A stretch of DNA of 64,000 bases from Panorpa germanica (taxonomy: Eukaryota > Arthropoda > Insecta > Mecoptera > Panorpidae), in contig OY783214.1 in assembly GCA_963678705.1 (NCBI GenBank), positions 16,740,001 to 16,804,000 of the forward strand. Reading direction: 5' to 3'. Numbering within the stretch: the stretch's first letter is position 1; each line of letters opens with the position of its first letter. The notes beneath the pieces are model-generated. The model saw only the letters and a program-made list of their open reading frames with translations, searched no databases and was not told the DNA's origin. Shown here piece after piece: positions 36,581-51,892 of the stretch. Both the position numbers and the translations under genes were made by a program.

Positions 36581-38242
36581 TTACTATCAATATTGATTTG
36601 TTTCTAAGGAATAAACTTAGTAATTTTTTATTTAGAGTCTGAGACGATTTCTACATCAACGCCATGTTCGCCTGAAGTTAATTTGGTTTAGTTACATTTG
36701 ATTCAATAAATTTATTTCAGCTCAGTTCAGGAACTCGAAGTCTTTTTAACTTTTTCTATATTGTCTGCAAGCAAGTCCTTTAGTTCACCAATGATGCTGT
36801 GTTTTTTTTGTTGAAGTTGATATTGTGGGCAGTGACCTGTCATTTACTGCTCTGGAGTCATTTACTGCTCTGTCATTTGCGTCTGAACTTAGTAGAAACA
36901 AGGATTGTGACTTGTGACTTATCAGGTACTTAATGTGGCATTGAATATTATATCTAACTGTACCTTCAACAACTTTTCCAATTGAAAGATTTAAGCATAA
37001 TTTCCCAATCTTTATTTTTCCGTATAAACTTTTTCTTTTGCTACTACGTGAACAATTAATATTTCCTTACTAGCTAATTTGTATTTTTATTTGTGATTAC
37101 TGTAACAGTAATAGATTGGTCTTACGATTTTAATTACTATGCATATGTTGCAACCTGTACACACTCACACTGGCACATGCAGGCTAACGTACACATATAG
37201 AGTACCGTATATCTACATACCCCTATTGCGGACTGCTACAGTTACGTTCACAGTAAATATAACAATAAGCAATAATTCAAGGGTTTGGTGGTTGTTTTAT
37301 GAATTAGTATTTTATAAACAAGAATGATAGCGATGATTTATTGGTTGGGTGGTAAGTAGTTGCATGATTGGCCATGAGGAGTCTCTACGGTAGTGCCATT
37401 GGGTTATATTGGGGGTGATATGGTGATAGGAAAGGTGGGCAATACACTGATGGGGTAGTGTTAGTAACCAGGGTGGTCAAACGGTCACGCGACAACGATA
37501 TGTCGAATATACTGCTTACGAAAATGATGATCCCTTTATACAGTAACAAGAACATTATTGTTGTATCAAAAGCCAGGATTTGCGGCGAAAAAATTGTCAA
37601 TTCAATATTCAATTGTTACATAATCTAATATTTAAGCTTCCTCAAAAATTTCATAGGACTCCTAATTATTTGAATGTCAATTTGTAGAAAATTGACTTGT
37701 ACTGGAAGATTCACACCTGCTAGGTTACACAAGTTACCTAGATCTACCTAGATCATAGGCTCAACTAAGTAATTGGCTTATATTAATAATAATCTGTTAA
37801 CATTAATGATACAAGCCCGAATAATCGTAACAAATATATTATCAGAGTAAGGGATCATCATTCATAAAGGAAGTATATTAACGTTTCATTCAAATTCGAT
37901 ACAATAGTAGCCCTTGAGGCTCTTTCTCTGATGCAGGTGGGACTTGGTTTTACGCCAGAATGAGTAGGTCGTACGTATTGTTTGGGGAAGGGGATCATAT
38001 GGGGGTCAGGGATATCGCTTCTTGCATCTACAATGATAGATATACGTCGTTTTTTTAATACAACGGTCACTGGGTTCCTCAGGACCCATGGGGTGAGGTG
38101 GGGTGGTACAGTCGAGGGTATCGAACACTTTAACAGATTCATTAGGAATATTAGGAAACAAGAGAAGAAATTATTTTTCTAAATGTTTGACTCTATACAC
38201 TTCATAAATAAAGGAAAGGGATATAGAGATCTAAAAACAGGA
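36581..38242. other. Non-coding with an ambiguous minus-strand frame
   Basis: 37858-38142 (-) is a 94-codon frame of balanced composition (including VVLKKRRISIIVDARSDIPD). It lies just after one copy of the dispersed repeat (37684-37739). I could not assign it or find supporting splice sites. It may be coding-like remains of another element. Confidence 0.3.
37684..37739 (+). repeat. Dispersed ~55-bp repeat, copy 1
   Basis: Opens GTAGAAAATTG, then ACTTGT, later TCACACCTGCTAGGTTAC and AAGTTA. It is alignable with the copies at 53618, 53789 and 62856. Confidence 0.5.
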
Positions 38243-38645
38243 TAGATTGAAGAGAAGAGAAGAAGCAAAATATAATACTAGATACAGTCAATTATGTACG
38301 AGAAGATTGCCGTAATATCTAGAAAAATTGGGAGGTAAAGAAAAGGAGATGATCGCGAGGTTTAGACTAGGAGGGAATGAAGAAAGGGGCAGTAGATATT
38401 GCAATGCAGAGAAAGAGAAATTATGCCAGCTGTGTGAAAAGGAAGTGGAAAAATTAGAGCATATTAAGTGGAGGTTACAAGAGAATAAGAGGGATGAAAG
38501 AGTTAATAGTAGGCGAAGGGAAATAAAGGACCGAAGAGATGAAGCTTGATAAGATAGTTGTTTATGTAATAAAATGATATGTACTCTGTGAATTTAAGGT
38601 AGAAGAATGTAATACCTATCGACACATATGTTAAATTAATAAGTA
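38243..38645 (+). mobile_element. Non-LTR retrotransposon 3' end, copy A
   Basis: The frame reads KYNTRYSQLCTRRLP, a stop, YLEKLGGKEKEMIARFRL, GNEERGSRY, and then CQLCEKEVEKLEHIK. It matches the post-RT C-terminal region of insect non-LTR elements: the LP-x-YL segment, the RFR-GNE-RG-RY block, and a C-x2-C-x8-H knuckle whose last cysteine is lost. A frameshift lies near 38265, and an internal stop at the P-x-YL segment breaks the frame. The coding part ends RDEA-stop at 38549. About 95 bp of 3' UTR follow, ending near TTAATAAGTACAATA. The UTR and stop context are shared with 61.3 kb, which shows one family. Confidence 0.75.
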
Positions 38646-40651
38646 CAATACACCCCGTAGCTCCTTCCCCCACATTTCTACGACCCATCATTTGCGATGT
38701 CCTTACGGTGTCTGCAGTAACTGCACGAGGATGCGTTTTACAATGCAGTTAACATTGTAATTAACAACCTCTGCTTTTTTTACATCCATTTTTCTTTTAT
38801 TTTAATACTGCAGTTTTTCCTCACACCATTTGTTCCAGGGTTTTCGGTTATGATTATTATTTTGCATGAAATCAAATACAAAATCATGATGCTACAGTCA
38901 GAAATGTTTTAATGTGTAAACCGTCTGGCCTGGCCTGGCCTCCATTGTAGAGGTACTGAGTTTTCCTCAATGTTACCACCAATACCAGCACGACCACGAC
39001 TAGTAGTAAGTAATATGCATACTATTTAAAAATATATTTTTTATTACTAACCGAGGGTGTTTATGTGCTTAGCTAAGTTTTTGTCGTGTTTAGATGCAAT
39101 TTATAATATAAAATAAAGACTTCATTTTCACGTATTTTCATTACATTTTCTGTATAATCAGAAACATAAATTTGTCACATTTGTTACGGTTGTTACCAGT
39201 AGTATAACCCAACTGAGATTTTTCAATCAATGAGATAGATGATTTTGAAAAATCAGTAGCTTTCTTTATATGTAGCAATGCTCCTATTAAGATCTTTAAA
39301 ATTATTCGTAACTTAGTTGTAAAACAACAGCGGTGTTATATATATGATGTAACTCTAACAGTAGTGCTAAATGTTGGAGCTCTTCTCCTGGAGTCGAAAT
39401 TTTACAGTAATTGCAGAATAGCGCTGATTTTAGTTTTAATAAATAAATATATAATTTCTGATACATTGCTCTATGGTTTTAGTACAAGACCTTATTTATT
39501 TTGAATTCATTTCTGGGGATACCACCCACCAAATCACCCACCGCCATTGTTGTGACCACGTGATATTGATTTTTAAAGTATTCTAAAGATATTAACCCAC
39601 TGATAAGGAAAACTTCGCGTGTTTATTTCAGTTCGCTGATTCATTTCAAATTGAATAATACACATATACATATACAAATACATATGAGTTTTATTTTTTG
39701 TTTAGGGTTTATAAGGTCTGAAGGCTTAGGGGCTAACGTCCTAACGTCCATCTACCCACCCCATCTCTGACAGACTACCACCCACTATTGGTGCTACCAT
39801 GAATGTCGTGCAATCAATTTTAGTTTCATTTTTGATTGAAATATGTGATAATATATTTTTCATTTGAATATTCATTAGACACAATATATTGTGTATTAAT
39901 TTGTGCGTGTTATTATTACCTGATTTTAATATGTGATTACAAGTTCTGACTTGTTGGGTGCACGGAGGGGGATAAGGAGAGAACGGGGGTGGATATTGAG
40001 GGTGATTTCACATGGTGGTATTATAAACATGCTGAGAAAAATGAGTACAAAATTAAAAATGGAAATATATGCGTTTAATAAATTATTTATTTTATGTCAT
40101 GAGTTTAATTGAGTGATATGTATTTGTATTTGTGAGACGAAAGAGTTACGGTGAAACTTTTATTAATTCTTTTAAGATTGGGGATTGATTATTCGGGTGG
40201 AAATACCTCTTGTAATCCAATTATTTATCTTGTAACGTATTTACCATATAAATATTACGTAAAGCTGACCTAAATATAAATGATTACTGTCTACAATATA
40301 ACAATTTCATATAAAAATCTCAAAATATTCAATTTATTTGTAACATCAAATAAAACCAAAGAGAAAATGAGATACAAGTTGAAACAAAATATAAATTGAA
40401 GCAGTCAGAAAATCAATTACAAAGAACGTACGTACGTGTTGATTAAATCAGTAGGAGTAGCAGTTGTTTGAAAAGTTGTGATACTCGTATGAGTACGAAT
40501 ACGGGAGTACGAGGAGCTATTTAAAATTTTAAAGTAAATAGTTTTAAATTTGATTTAAAATGTTTTTCGAACACAATTGACATAAAATTCTGAGTGCAAA
40601 GTTCAAATCCACTTAATATAAAATACCCTACACACTTTCAAGTGTCTACAC

Positions 40652-40655
<4 letters not shown>
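38646..40655. other. Non-coding stretch
   Basis: No coding signal. A TGGCC pentamer run lies at about 38927-38940. TTTATTTCAG near 39630 is acceptor-like, without a supporting frame. Confidence 0.5.

Positions 40656-40687
<32 letters not shown>
40656..40687. repeat. (TA)n microsatellite
   Basis: Sixteen TA units. Confidence 0.95.
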
Positions 40688-40690
<3 letters not shown>

Positions 40691-40821
40691 TAGTTACGTT
40701 TAAACTGTAATACTCCTCAAATTTTATTTACCTTGCCTTGGTCTCGTTGTCAGGGCATATAATATAAATTAAATTAATAGTACCTTTCTTTGCCACACGC
40801 ATTTCTTATTGTAAATTCCGT

Positions 40822-40849
40822 AAGAAACTATAGCAGGCTATAGTTTCTT
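40822..40849. repeat. Perfect 13-bp hairpin
   Basis: AAGAAACTATAGC at 40822-40834 and its exact reverse complement at 40837-40849, separated by AG. Confidence 0.9.
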
Positions 40850-41834
40850 TTAAACAATAGTGGTCGATTGACAGAGTTATAGATAACATAACACGTTTGA
40901 TTTATATGAGACATCTAGAGCAACGGGATATAAGTGAAAAATTTTGAAAATTTAGAGGTACAGAGATATAAGCGAAAACTTGAACAGATTTTACTATATA
41001 GCGTGAATTCTAAAACCTAGTGAACGAAAACGCCTATACGATCTTAACATTAAATTTGTTTTCTGAAGAATTTTACTTTTGTCACTTACATCCCTTTGCA
41101 TCTAGACGCATCATATGTATATACATTAACATCATGTAACATAGCGCTACTGGCAAGGTCACAAAACAAAGTTAAACAAACAAGATTTTACACATAACAC
41201 AAACATTAAATATCAGTTATATTGAAATAGATCTAAGATAAATAGATATAATTATTATAATAATAGATATAAGTATTATGGTAAGCGCTAAAAAGGCGTT
41301 CGTTTCTTCAGCTTCTATGATATACTCGTATATCAATATTTTAAATTTCCATCTAAAATTCTCTATCTGTGATGTCATACCATTAATCTTTGATATAAAA
41401 TTAAAAGTTTTCCTTGACATAGAAACAAAAGTTATATGAAATCAACCCCTAATAATATAATTCTAAGGATTCCTGAATTCAATTTGTGGCCAAAACACCA
41501 CCAAACTGAACGAGTAATACATTCTCATAAATGATCCAATATACATTCGCTCGGACAGGATGGGTAGGTGGTATGAGTGGTTTAGGGGGATGGCTGAAGG
41601 TATCATCCTTCAGTCCATGTTAAGGGTAGTGGGTTGACACACACACACATATATATACACAACAATACATCGAGGTTAGAACGGGGAGGGACGTAGGTGT
41701 CTTAACAAAAGCCTACAGATAAATTCTATTAGGATTGGTATTCCGCGAACGGCAAGAGTGATGTGACCGATGTATGAAACGTGACCTTTGAAAAGTCGAA
41801 AGAGATTATTTACTCGTAAAGGCTACTACAACCT
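40850..41834. other. Non-coding stretch
   Basis: No coding signal. TACTCGTA is at 41323 and 41811, and a CA run at about 41637-41649. Confidence 0.5.
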
Positions 41835-41898
41835 TCTGCTTTCTGCTTTCCCTACCTTCCCTACCTTCCCTACCTTCCCTGTCTTCCCTGTCTTCCTT
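41835..41898. repeat. Pyrimidine-rich decamer array
   Basis: About three CTACCTTCCC units and two CTGTCTTCCC units in tandem after two TTCTGCT units. This explains the FPTFPTFP pattern of the frame at 41788-41985. Confidence 0.85.
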
Positions 41899-42722
41899 TC
41901 CACACTGTCTATTCAATGTCCTTTGTTTTTAAACCAATATTTTATTACATCTGTTAATTTTATGTATACGTTAACGGAATGTTGAAATTGTTTTTTTTAA
42001 TATTGAAATATTATTTCCATTGAATACGATATAATTGTAAACAATTTCGCCTTGTAAATAATAATCATAACAAAGTGTGTTCGGTCTTGGTCTATCTCTA
42101 TATTTACTTATAAAATTATTTGCATAAATATACCTACTAAATTAATAATCATTTTAGAATTATAATTCATTAAGAATTCTTATGGAAAAGAAATATTAAC
42201 TCGTAAGAAGGATTAAAGACAGACAACATACCGTAGTTTTGTTTATTGCATTGACTTATTTACTATTAACAAAATTAACATGATGAAACATGTTCAGAGA
42301 AACAGTAGCGTTATTTTTAATTAGTTATACTGGTAGTCACCATTTTGTTTCCGACGCTCATGGCATGAAGATATACATTTTTATGTATACGTAATTTCCA
42401 TTTGTCCGCCTCCAGGTCCTTCTCCAGATTAATTACGTCCACATCCTCACGTAAGAGCACAATTAATCAAATAATGTATGCGATTTGAATAATATATTTC
42501 ATAATTCCCAATATGAACGTACGTAATGTTAGAGACAAATCTAAAATAGAAATGGCTTGGTTAAGCTCAAACCCAATCTCTGATATTTAGATTTTGCAGT
42601 CGGCTCTCATGATAAATCCTCAGAAGTAGGGAGCTAGGGAAGGGGGAGGTAGAGGATTGAAGGCATTACAGACAGACTACCGTCAAAACCGTCAACGGTC
42701 TACCTTGGTCTATCCAACATAA

Positions 42723-42743
42723 CGTAAATCGTAAATCGTACCA
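42723..42743. repeat. Short 7-bp CG-phased array
   Basis: CGTAAAT twice, then CGTACCA, in exact 7-bp register. Confidence 0.6.
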
Positions 42744-42792
42744 CAGAATATGAAGGTTTATTTCGCGACCACTCCATGGATTAGTGCTATTC

Positions 42793-42828
42793 TGTTCCCG
42801 TTCCCGTTCCTGTTCCCGTCGTTTCCGA
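42793..42828. repeat. Hexamer GTTCCC/GTTCCT array
   Basis: Four units of a GTTCC-based hexamer, followed at once by the heptamer array at 42830. Confidence 0.7.
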
Positions 42829-42829
42829 A

Positions 42830-42864
42830 CGTCCGTCGTACGTCGTACGTCGTTTGGCGTTCAG
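42830..42864. repeat. 7-bp CG-phased array
   Basis: Five heptamers in exact register: CGTCCGT, CGTACGT twice, CGTTTGG and CGTTCAG. Confidence 0.8.
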
Positions 42865-45800
42865 ATCTGTTCACATCCGGTCGCGACGTTTTGATCCCCA
42901 CTACTTTTGGAATATAGACCACTGTATTTCTGTGATTCTATAATTTTGTATTTCCTTTATATGGTATGTAAGACACTGTTAATTTTTGTAAAGAAATATA
43001 TTATATTGCACATATTGTCTTCAGGTTCGATCCACGGAAAATATGCTCTTACATTCATAAAACTTCTCTTATAACTCTTATATAATAGATCATGCTTCCA
43101 TAAATACTGTCGACATTGTAGGAGGTTCTTAGTGATAGTACTCAGCATATTTCTATGCTTATTTTTGTACTTATTACATATCGTGCTTTGACAATTCAAT
43201 GTAAGAATCAGTAATAACAAAATTATTGAACACAGAGTGTTTTTGTTTTCTGTATGTGGTAGATATGGTTTTTTGAGGTATGGTATAACTTCCCATCTAT
43301 ATACCACATGAATATGCTAATCCCCACTTCTGTGATGTCCACCTCCACTCCTCATACTTCGTGTCTTACCCCTTGAAAGTAGGGAAAGAGATGATGAGGA
43401 AAACGCCGCGACAAAATCCCAAAACCTAATTCCAAGCATTGGCACTGATCTCCAAGTTAGCAGAGACCATTGGTTGATGGAGGGGGTGGGGGTGGGTATA
43501 TTAGTTTCGATGTTAATACAGACATGCAAAAACAAAAAATAAAGCTGAAGGTTTATGCCTTGTGAACTTGAAGTATTCGTGGCTATGACAAACTAAATTA
43601 TTGATTCATAGATATTTTAAATATTGATATTAAACTAAAAAGAAAAGTAGTATATTTATATTTATATATATACGTGTATGTGTATGTGTATATAAGGAAA
43701 TCATCCCCTGCCAATAAACAAAACATAAAACATGTAAAAAGAATAATGCGTAATGAGAGTGAGTTCATCTTGTCTCTAGAATATAATAAAACTCATCAAT
43801 ATGATTAATAAACCAAGAAAGAAAAACTAAATAAAACATCTACCCCCATCCACATACGAGTATAGCATCACATTCATCCCCTAAAACTAAGTACCCCTAA
43901 CTCGCGGATCTCGCGATTTCTATAGTGGTTTAGTTTCGTTCGGTTCTATAACAACCCCATACTGTTACTCATTTTAGTAAATTATCTATTCACAGTGAAA
44001 AATCACCCCCATTCAATCTCAACAAGCACTTAAGGGGTTGCACGATGTTGGTGATCAACCCCGTACCTCAGTAATCTATAACCCCACGTTTGAGCCCGTG
44101 TTGAGATCTCGATATCTTGGAAATTATTAAGAATGTCTAGACGATACGATATCAATTCTAGGTCTCCTATCTAAAATTTCGTTCAATTTTTCTCAGAATC
44201 TTACAGACCTTAACAGAATTATATAATTCAAATTACCATTATTCATTTTCGAATTAAAATTACTATTATGTCATTACTTTTAAAGCTTTGAATTTGTTTT
44301 TGCTATAATTAGCATAGTTTTTCTTAACCCCTAAATTTTCCTTACAACCTCAATGATCATCCCCGCGGGGGTGAGCCACTATACAGTATGTAGATCAACA
44401 AAACAATATTTGTGGTTTCTTTTTTGCATATGAAAACAAAATTGTGTAGTGTTTGCTGGCAATGACGAGTATGCAAATGTTATGATAAGCGTACTATTAC
44501 CAATTCATTCATTTTTCAATTTACATTCTCTATCCAGATAAAGATCTTTGAACTTGGCTGTTGATGTTACATTGTACTCGATGAGTTCCCTTAGGATATA
44601 CGAGTCCTCCCGTAATTCGTGACATTAGTCATTTGTGCAACATTTTGTTTGCATAATTTTAAGTAATGGATAACTACAAAAATCAATATATAACTTCTTA
44701 GCAAATATTTAAGTTTTAAGAGCTAAAGAAAGAAAACTTAACATATACCATTGGCAATCTAATACGTACTAAATTGGAACCCTTGGACCTGCAATGCCAA
44801 CGCTGTTAGCTGCTAGGAGTAGTCCTCATACAGTACTGAATGGTTTCTGAGCCTACCTTCCTCCTGACACAGATCCTGGCGCTGTGCTACCTGATTTCGT
44901 TTTTTGTTTCCCTGGCCATTATTATTTGGTGTTTAAATGCGAGCACAATGAAAAAGAAGACTAGAGATGCTATTTCAAAAATCAAACTATTTAAGGGATG
45001 ATCTCGAGGGGAAATCTCACCCAAACAATCAATACCAGCAGCTCTGTTTGTAACTCTCTGTGATTATGATTTGATTAAATCCGAGATCTTTCTTAAACTG
45101 TTGTTTGGTAACAAGACCCTAAGTCATCCGCAGACCCTCCTTCCTCTCTCCCCAAAATCCCAGAATTCCAGAATTCGTCAATCTCTTATAACTTTGTGTA
45201 ATATAATATATGTTTATAATATTGAATATTTTTGACATGAATAGAGCAGCCATTGTCAATATTCAAATCAGGACCCATCCCTTTATGTCATACGAAAGGG
45301 TTGGAAAACAATACAATGGGGATAAGATATATTGGCTGACATCTGACAATATAAAAGCATTGAAAGGGTTGAATCATCCCCCGAACCCTGTACCGGGTAC
45401 CCTGTAGATTTAGCAAAGTACAGAGTAAAAAGGTGGCAAGAGAAGATGGAGATGAGGTTGCCGTGGACGTAGAAGAATGAGGTGGAAGGGTGGTGAATGG
45501 GGAATGGGGAATGAGAAGATTGAACCGGTAACGACGATACCACGGCGATATTAAGCCACATATATAAGTTATATGTGAAATTGTATTTTGCTACAGATTT
45601 TCCTAACTCTCATACCCTTATTTTAATCATTCACCCGTTACCCCACCCCCTAACAAACCCTGCTGTAATATTGATGATATAAATGGAATAAATTATCAAA
45701 TGTAAAGATTACGTTTTGTGAAATATAATTTCATCAGGCTTTGTGAGAGTTATAGTGGGTAGGAGAGATCGGGGGGCGGTCGATATTATTTATAAATCAA

Positions 45801-46834
45801 AAACAAACATGAAAATCTCGATTACGTCATCTAGGTCAGATTCCCAGGTTATGGGTCGACATTGGTAGTAGCTAATTGGCCAGAACTCGTTATTAGGATT
45901 TTCAGGATTTTGTTTTGTACATTTAATAGGTAGAATTCTGATTTCTAAATATGTGACAATTATTAATAATAACAGCAAAATCAAACTATTCGATGTATTG
46001 TTATATAAACGGATTCGTCTATCCGATTCTTGTTCATGTCTACAAAATATTCTCTCGGAACTGGAGCGAAACTAAATCTTCCACGTAGTATGTCCTGTTC
46101 CATTTGGTATTTCTCCATAAATAAAAGACACATCAATAGAAGCTTTTCTGCAAATATAAGTGCCCCATTGACCAAATCCCTAAATGGATTATAAAAGGTT
46201 TCGTTTCAACGTTCAAAATTTATTGAAAAGTAAAGTAATTTAATTAATGTTTGACATTAAATAAAATTGTATTAAGTTCTTAATGAAATTAATTTAAGTT
46301 TCCCCACTTGTCTTTACCGGACAATCAAAACACACGAATCTCAAACGAAAGGACGACATATCCAATTCTAATCAAGCAGAATATTCCATTTGCATCAATA
46401 ATTTCTAACAATTTCTTTTGCTAATAAAAGAATACAGCATATATTATTTATTTATTGTAACATCTAAAATTACTATAAGAAAATGTACCGCTGTGTCTAT
46501 AAATTCACATTTAGGTTCTGTCGAATCTTCCCTTTCAGTAATGAATCGTATTAATTAACTTTATACATACGTTTTCAGTTTTACATGGGACTTGTACAGA
46601 ATATTTGGCTTGTGTTTTCATTCATTGAAAGACAGACGCGCTTTGAAGGTTTATTATTATCGTAATATTTGATACCCTTGGTTTTAGTTAGAAGTAATAT
46701 GCAAATGCATTTATATATAATATATATGTATCCACCTACCACTCTGTTACCCCATTACCTTCCCCTAACTCACCCCCTAGTCTTATTCTCATTTCGAGAG
46801 GATTTGTAAGTGTATTGGTATTATATTTTATGAG
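42865..46834. other. Non-coding; longest repeat-free frame
   Basis: 42957-43307 (-) is a 116-codon frame with a hydrophobic run (SIILLLLILTLNC) near residues 27-39. It has no recognisable domain, and its upstream and downstream context is ordinary AT-rich DNA. In 64 kb of two-thirds A+T sequence one or two such frames are expected by chance. 43317-43535 (-) is a 72-codon frame with SSSSLSLLSRG and a possible donor inside. Several strings around 43980-44390 have AACCCC/GGGGTT arms. TACGAGTA is at 43855. Confidence 0.4.
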
Positions 46835-50586
<3,752 letters not shown>

Positions 50587-50698
50587 TAAGTTGGTAGCAC
50601 TGTATGCAATTAGTATGTCAAGTATGAGCAAGATCGGTCAAACCTTTTGTTTACAGCAGTTGATTGAATTAGATCACATCAATAGTGCATTGCCGTAA
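50587..50698 (+). CDS. Candidate terminal exon (weak)
   Basis: A long pyrimidine tract (50561-50586, ending TTTTTTTCCAG) precedes a frame open for 36 codons to TAA at 50696. It starts KLVALYAISMSSMSKIGQ and ends LIELDHINSALP. The polypyrimidine tract is the best in the window, and the residues look protein-like. No upstream exon can be linked to it, and I recognise no family. Chance or a repeat fragment cannot be excluded. Confidence 0.18.
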
Positions 50699-50964
50699 AT
50701 TTTGTGTAGCGAACGGAATTTAGAAAAATAATTAGCGCAGAAATTTTTAAATTACAAATTCCCGTTATTTTTTTTAATGGAAAATGTTTCAATTTGAGTT
50801 GAAATTCAAATTCAAATGAATCCAACTTAGTAGCAACGGACAGTGAAATTTTGTTAACACTTATTGGATATCATTTGGATGGGATTCTTATTTTCTTAAT
50901 TTTCGTTCCAATTTCTAAATGGCACCAATTATTCTCTAGCTGAGCTATGTTATATAATTTTCCT

Positions 50965-51286
50965 CTAATATTCATCAATAGTATCCAGCATCTCGGCACT
51001 AACTAACCTCTGTAGTTGTACCGAACCGGTAATGAGTTCCCACACCGTGTATTCGGATTTCAAACAGACGTTTACATCCCCCTCCCGACCCGAGTGGCTC
51101 CCTCTCCTCCTCTCTATGTTTTCGTGGCCCGACCAACAACCAATAATTAATAGCCCTGATATTGGGTGTGAATATAGATACAACGTATCAATAACAAATC
51201 TAATTATCCTATTCTACGCAGAAGCCAGAGAGGACTTCGAACGTACTAGTAGTTATAGTTCACAAATCTCACACTATTGGCGCTAG
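50965..51286. other. GC-richer island, open on both strands
   Basis: This segment is open for 72 codons on the minus strand (ending TVWELITGSVQLQRLVSAEM then LDTIDEY and stop) and 84 codons on the plus strand. Composition on both is protein-like. Neither has a family match that I can see, and splice signals are poor. It may be an old coding fragment on the minus strand. Confidence 0.22.
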
Positions 51287-51808
51287 TGATAGTCTTTATG
51301 AGTGACGTAGGAACTTTTACTAGAGAATATAATATTTTCGAAGATTTAGTTTTAACGGAATAGTCACTTAAGTTGTTCCCCTTACTTTCTCTCGCTAATT
51401 TCCACGGTATCGTTTTTGTAAATGATTTTTTCTAAAAATATTGATTAAGCTTTTTCATTTGTAGAATTTATTTTACATTGTTATACTTTTTCATTAACAA
51501 AAATTTGATCGACTTAAAATTAAAAAGTCCCAACAACACACACTCAAACTCGCTTTGCAAACTAATCGACCCGTGTGCGGACTGATTTAGAATTGAAAAG
51601 ATAGTAAGTTAATTCAGAGTTAATAAATCTATATCTTATTTACTATTTTGAAGGTTAGCAGCACCAAAGGTATCTACAACAAATACAGTAAAAAGTTTCA
51701 CATTTCAATTAGTCTAGTTATAAAGGACAAGATTTCCAAACAGCCGTCACCCGTTGAGTACTGACGTGCTTAAATACATTGTATGAACACGTGGCACTAC
51801 GCGACGGT

Positions 51809-51892
51809 ATCAACATCAGCGTCGGAATCAGCGTCAGTATCGGCGTCCCTGTCCCTGTCTCTGTCCCTATTTCTATCGACGTCGTGTCAGCT
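51809..51892. repeat. Degenerate hexamer minisatellite
   Basis: About 14 tandem hexamers of the form RTCNNN (ATCAGC, GTCAGT, GTCCCT, ATCGAC and others). Because 6 is divisible by 3, both strands stay open and translate as alternating V/I-S/G/P. The frames at 51718-51903 and 51779-51961 are therefore repeat artefacts. Confidence 0.8.

Noticed and set aside
43021-43036. B-box-like GGTTCGATCC
   Set aside because: No matching A-box or acceptor stem upstream.
42957-43307. 116-codon minus-strand frame with a hydrophobic segment
   Set aside because: I, N, K, Y and L-rich composition, no domain, no splice or promoter context; within chance expectation for this base composition.
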